Below are positions 63,933 to 64,000 of a stretch of DNA of 64,000 nt, piece by piece (position 1 is the stretch's first letter; every line of letters begins with the position of its first letter). Below the pieces are notes generated by a model. It did not search any database. It was not told where the DNA came from and saw only the letters and a program-made list of their open reading frames with translations. The translations under genes and the position numbers were made by a program. Source of the DNA: Acidobacteriota bacterium (lineage in GTDB: Bacteria; Acidobacteriota; Vicinamibacteria; Vicinamibacterales; UBA2999); contig JAKFYH010000016.1 in the NCBI GenBank assembly GCA_021730945.1, positions 1 to 64,000 on the forward strand, written 5' to 3'.

Positions 63933-64000
63933 CTACTCGGCGCGAAGCGCCGCGATCGGATCGACGAGAGTGGCGCGACGGGCGGGGAGCCAGCACGCCG
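63933..64000 (-). CDS. ABC transporter permease (ADOP/FtsX), C-terminal end
   Basis: The minus strand encodes WLPARRATLVDPIAALRAE and a stop, the usual last residues of FtsX/ADOP-type permeases. It matches the C-terminus of the permease at 43.8 kb (YLPARRAAAVDPMVALRNE). The rest lies beyond the window. Confidence 0.8.
   Translation of the reverse strand, partial: ACWLPARRATLVDPIAALRAE

Overview
This 64 kb window looks like a contig from an uncultured, GC-rich (roughly two thirds G+C), aerobic, Gram-negative acidobacterium. The best guess is the Vicinamibacteria / subdivision 6 lineage. That placement is inferred from gene content: Ser/Thr-kinase plus TolB-propeller genes, MacB/FtsX-like 'ADOP' permeases, an alternative complex III next to a caa3-type oxidase, and DUF1592/DUF1552 cytochrome modules. 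No rRNA is present to confirm it. Both ends are cut inside genes: gyrA on the left and an ADOP-type permease on the right.

Layout. 1-4.9 kb: end of gyrA, a small lipoprotein, then a decayed stretch with remnants of kinase/propeller genes around an intact MntA-HepT toxin-antitoxin pair. 4.9-19.4 kb: housekeeping genes (pcrA, glmS, glmU, rsmI, a DUF885 metallopeptidase, a zinc-ribbon protein, galU, serS, tRNA-Ser(UGA), an FKBP isomerase, an rRNA/tRNA uracil methyltransferase, an O-antigen-ligase-like protein). 19.4-23.8 kb: small metabolic and secreted genes, including an apparent selenoprotein in which an in-frame UGA replaces the first cysteine of a thioredoxin-fold CxxC, followed by a SECIS-like hairpin. 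24.2-37.1 kb: one long respiratory operon, actABCDEF-orf-sco-coxBACD (alternative complex III plus caa3 oxidase), with its own promoter and structured leader. 37.1-43.8 kb: secreted proteins, a haem/copper monooxygenase-like protein, deaD and an AbrB-Doc toxin-antitoxin pair. 43.8-55.2 kb: permease, NhaC antiporter, aldo/keto reductase, TrkA-TrkH potassium uptake, enolase-superfamily enzyme, PQQ propeller and an exported methyltransferase. 55.4-63.9 kb: a predicted exported redox cluster of DUF1592 cytochrome, Tat DUF1552 protein, exported ankyrin protein, Tat sulfite-oxidase-like enzyme and a split YeeE/YedE transporter.

Three themes run through the non-coding DNA. First, many genes have a -10 hexamer (TANNNT) only 6-9 nt before the start codon, implying leaderless mRNAs. 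Two divergent pairs (galU/serS and nhaC/TIGR04076) share one symmetric -10. Second, spacers carry short tandem repeats with 7-, 8-, 9- or 14-nt periods. Third, several of these repeats run into genes and appear to supply start codons, N-termini or a signal peptide (nudix gene, actB, sco, PQQ-propeller gene, uracil methyltransferase).

The respiratory operon, detached cytochrome/Tat proteins, sulfite-oxidase-like enzyme and YeeE pair suggest a cell that oxidises substrates in the periplasm and passes electrons through quinol and cytochrome c to an aa3-type oxidase. That link is inference from neighbourhood, not something the sequence proves.
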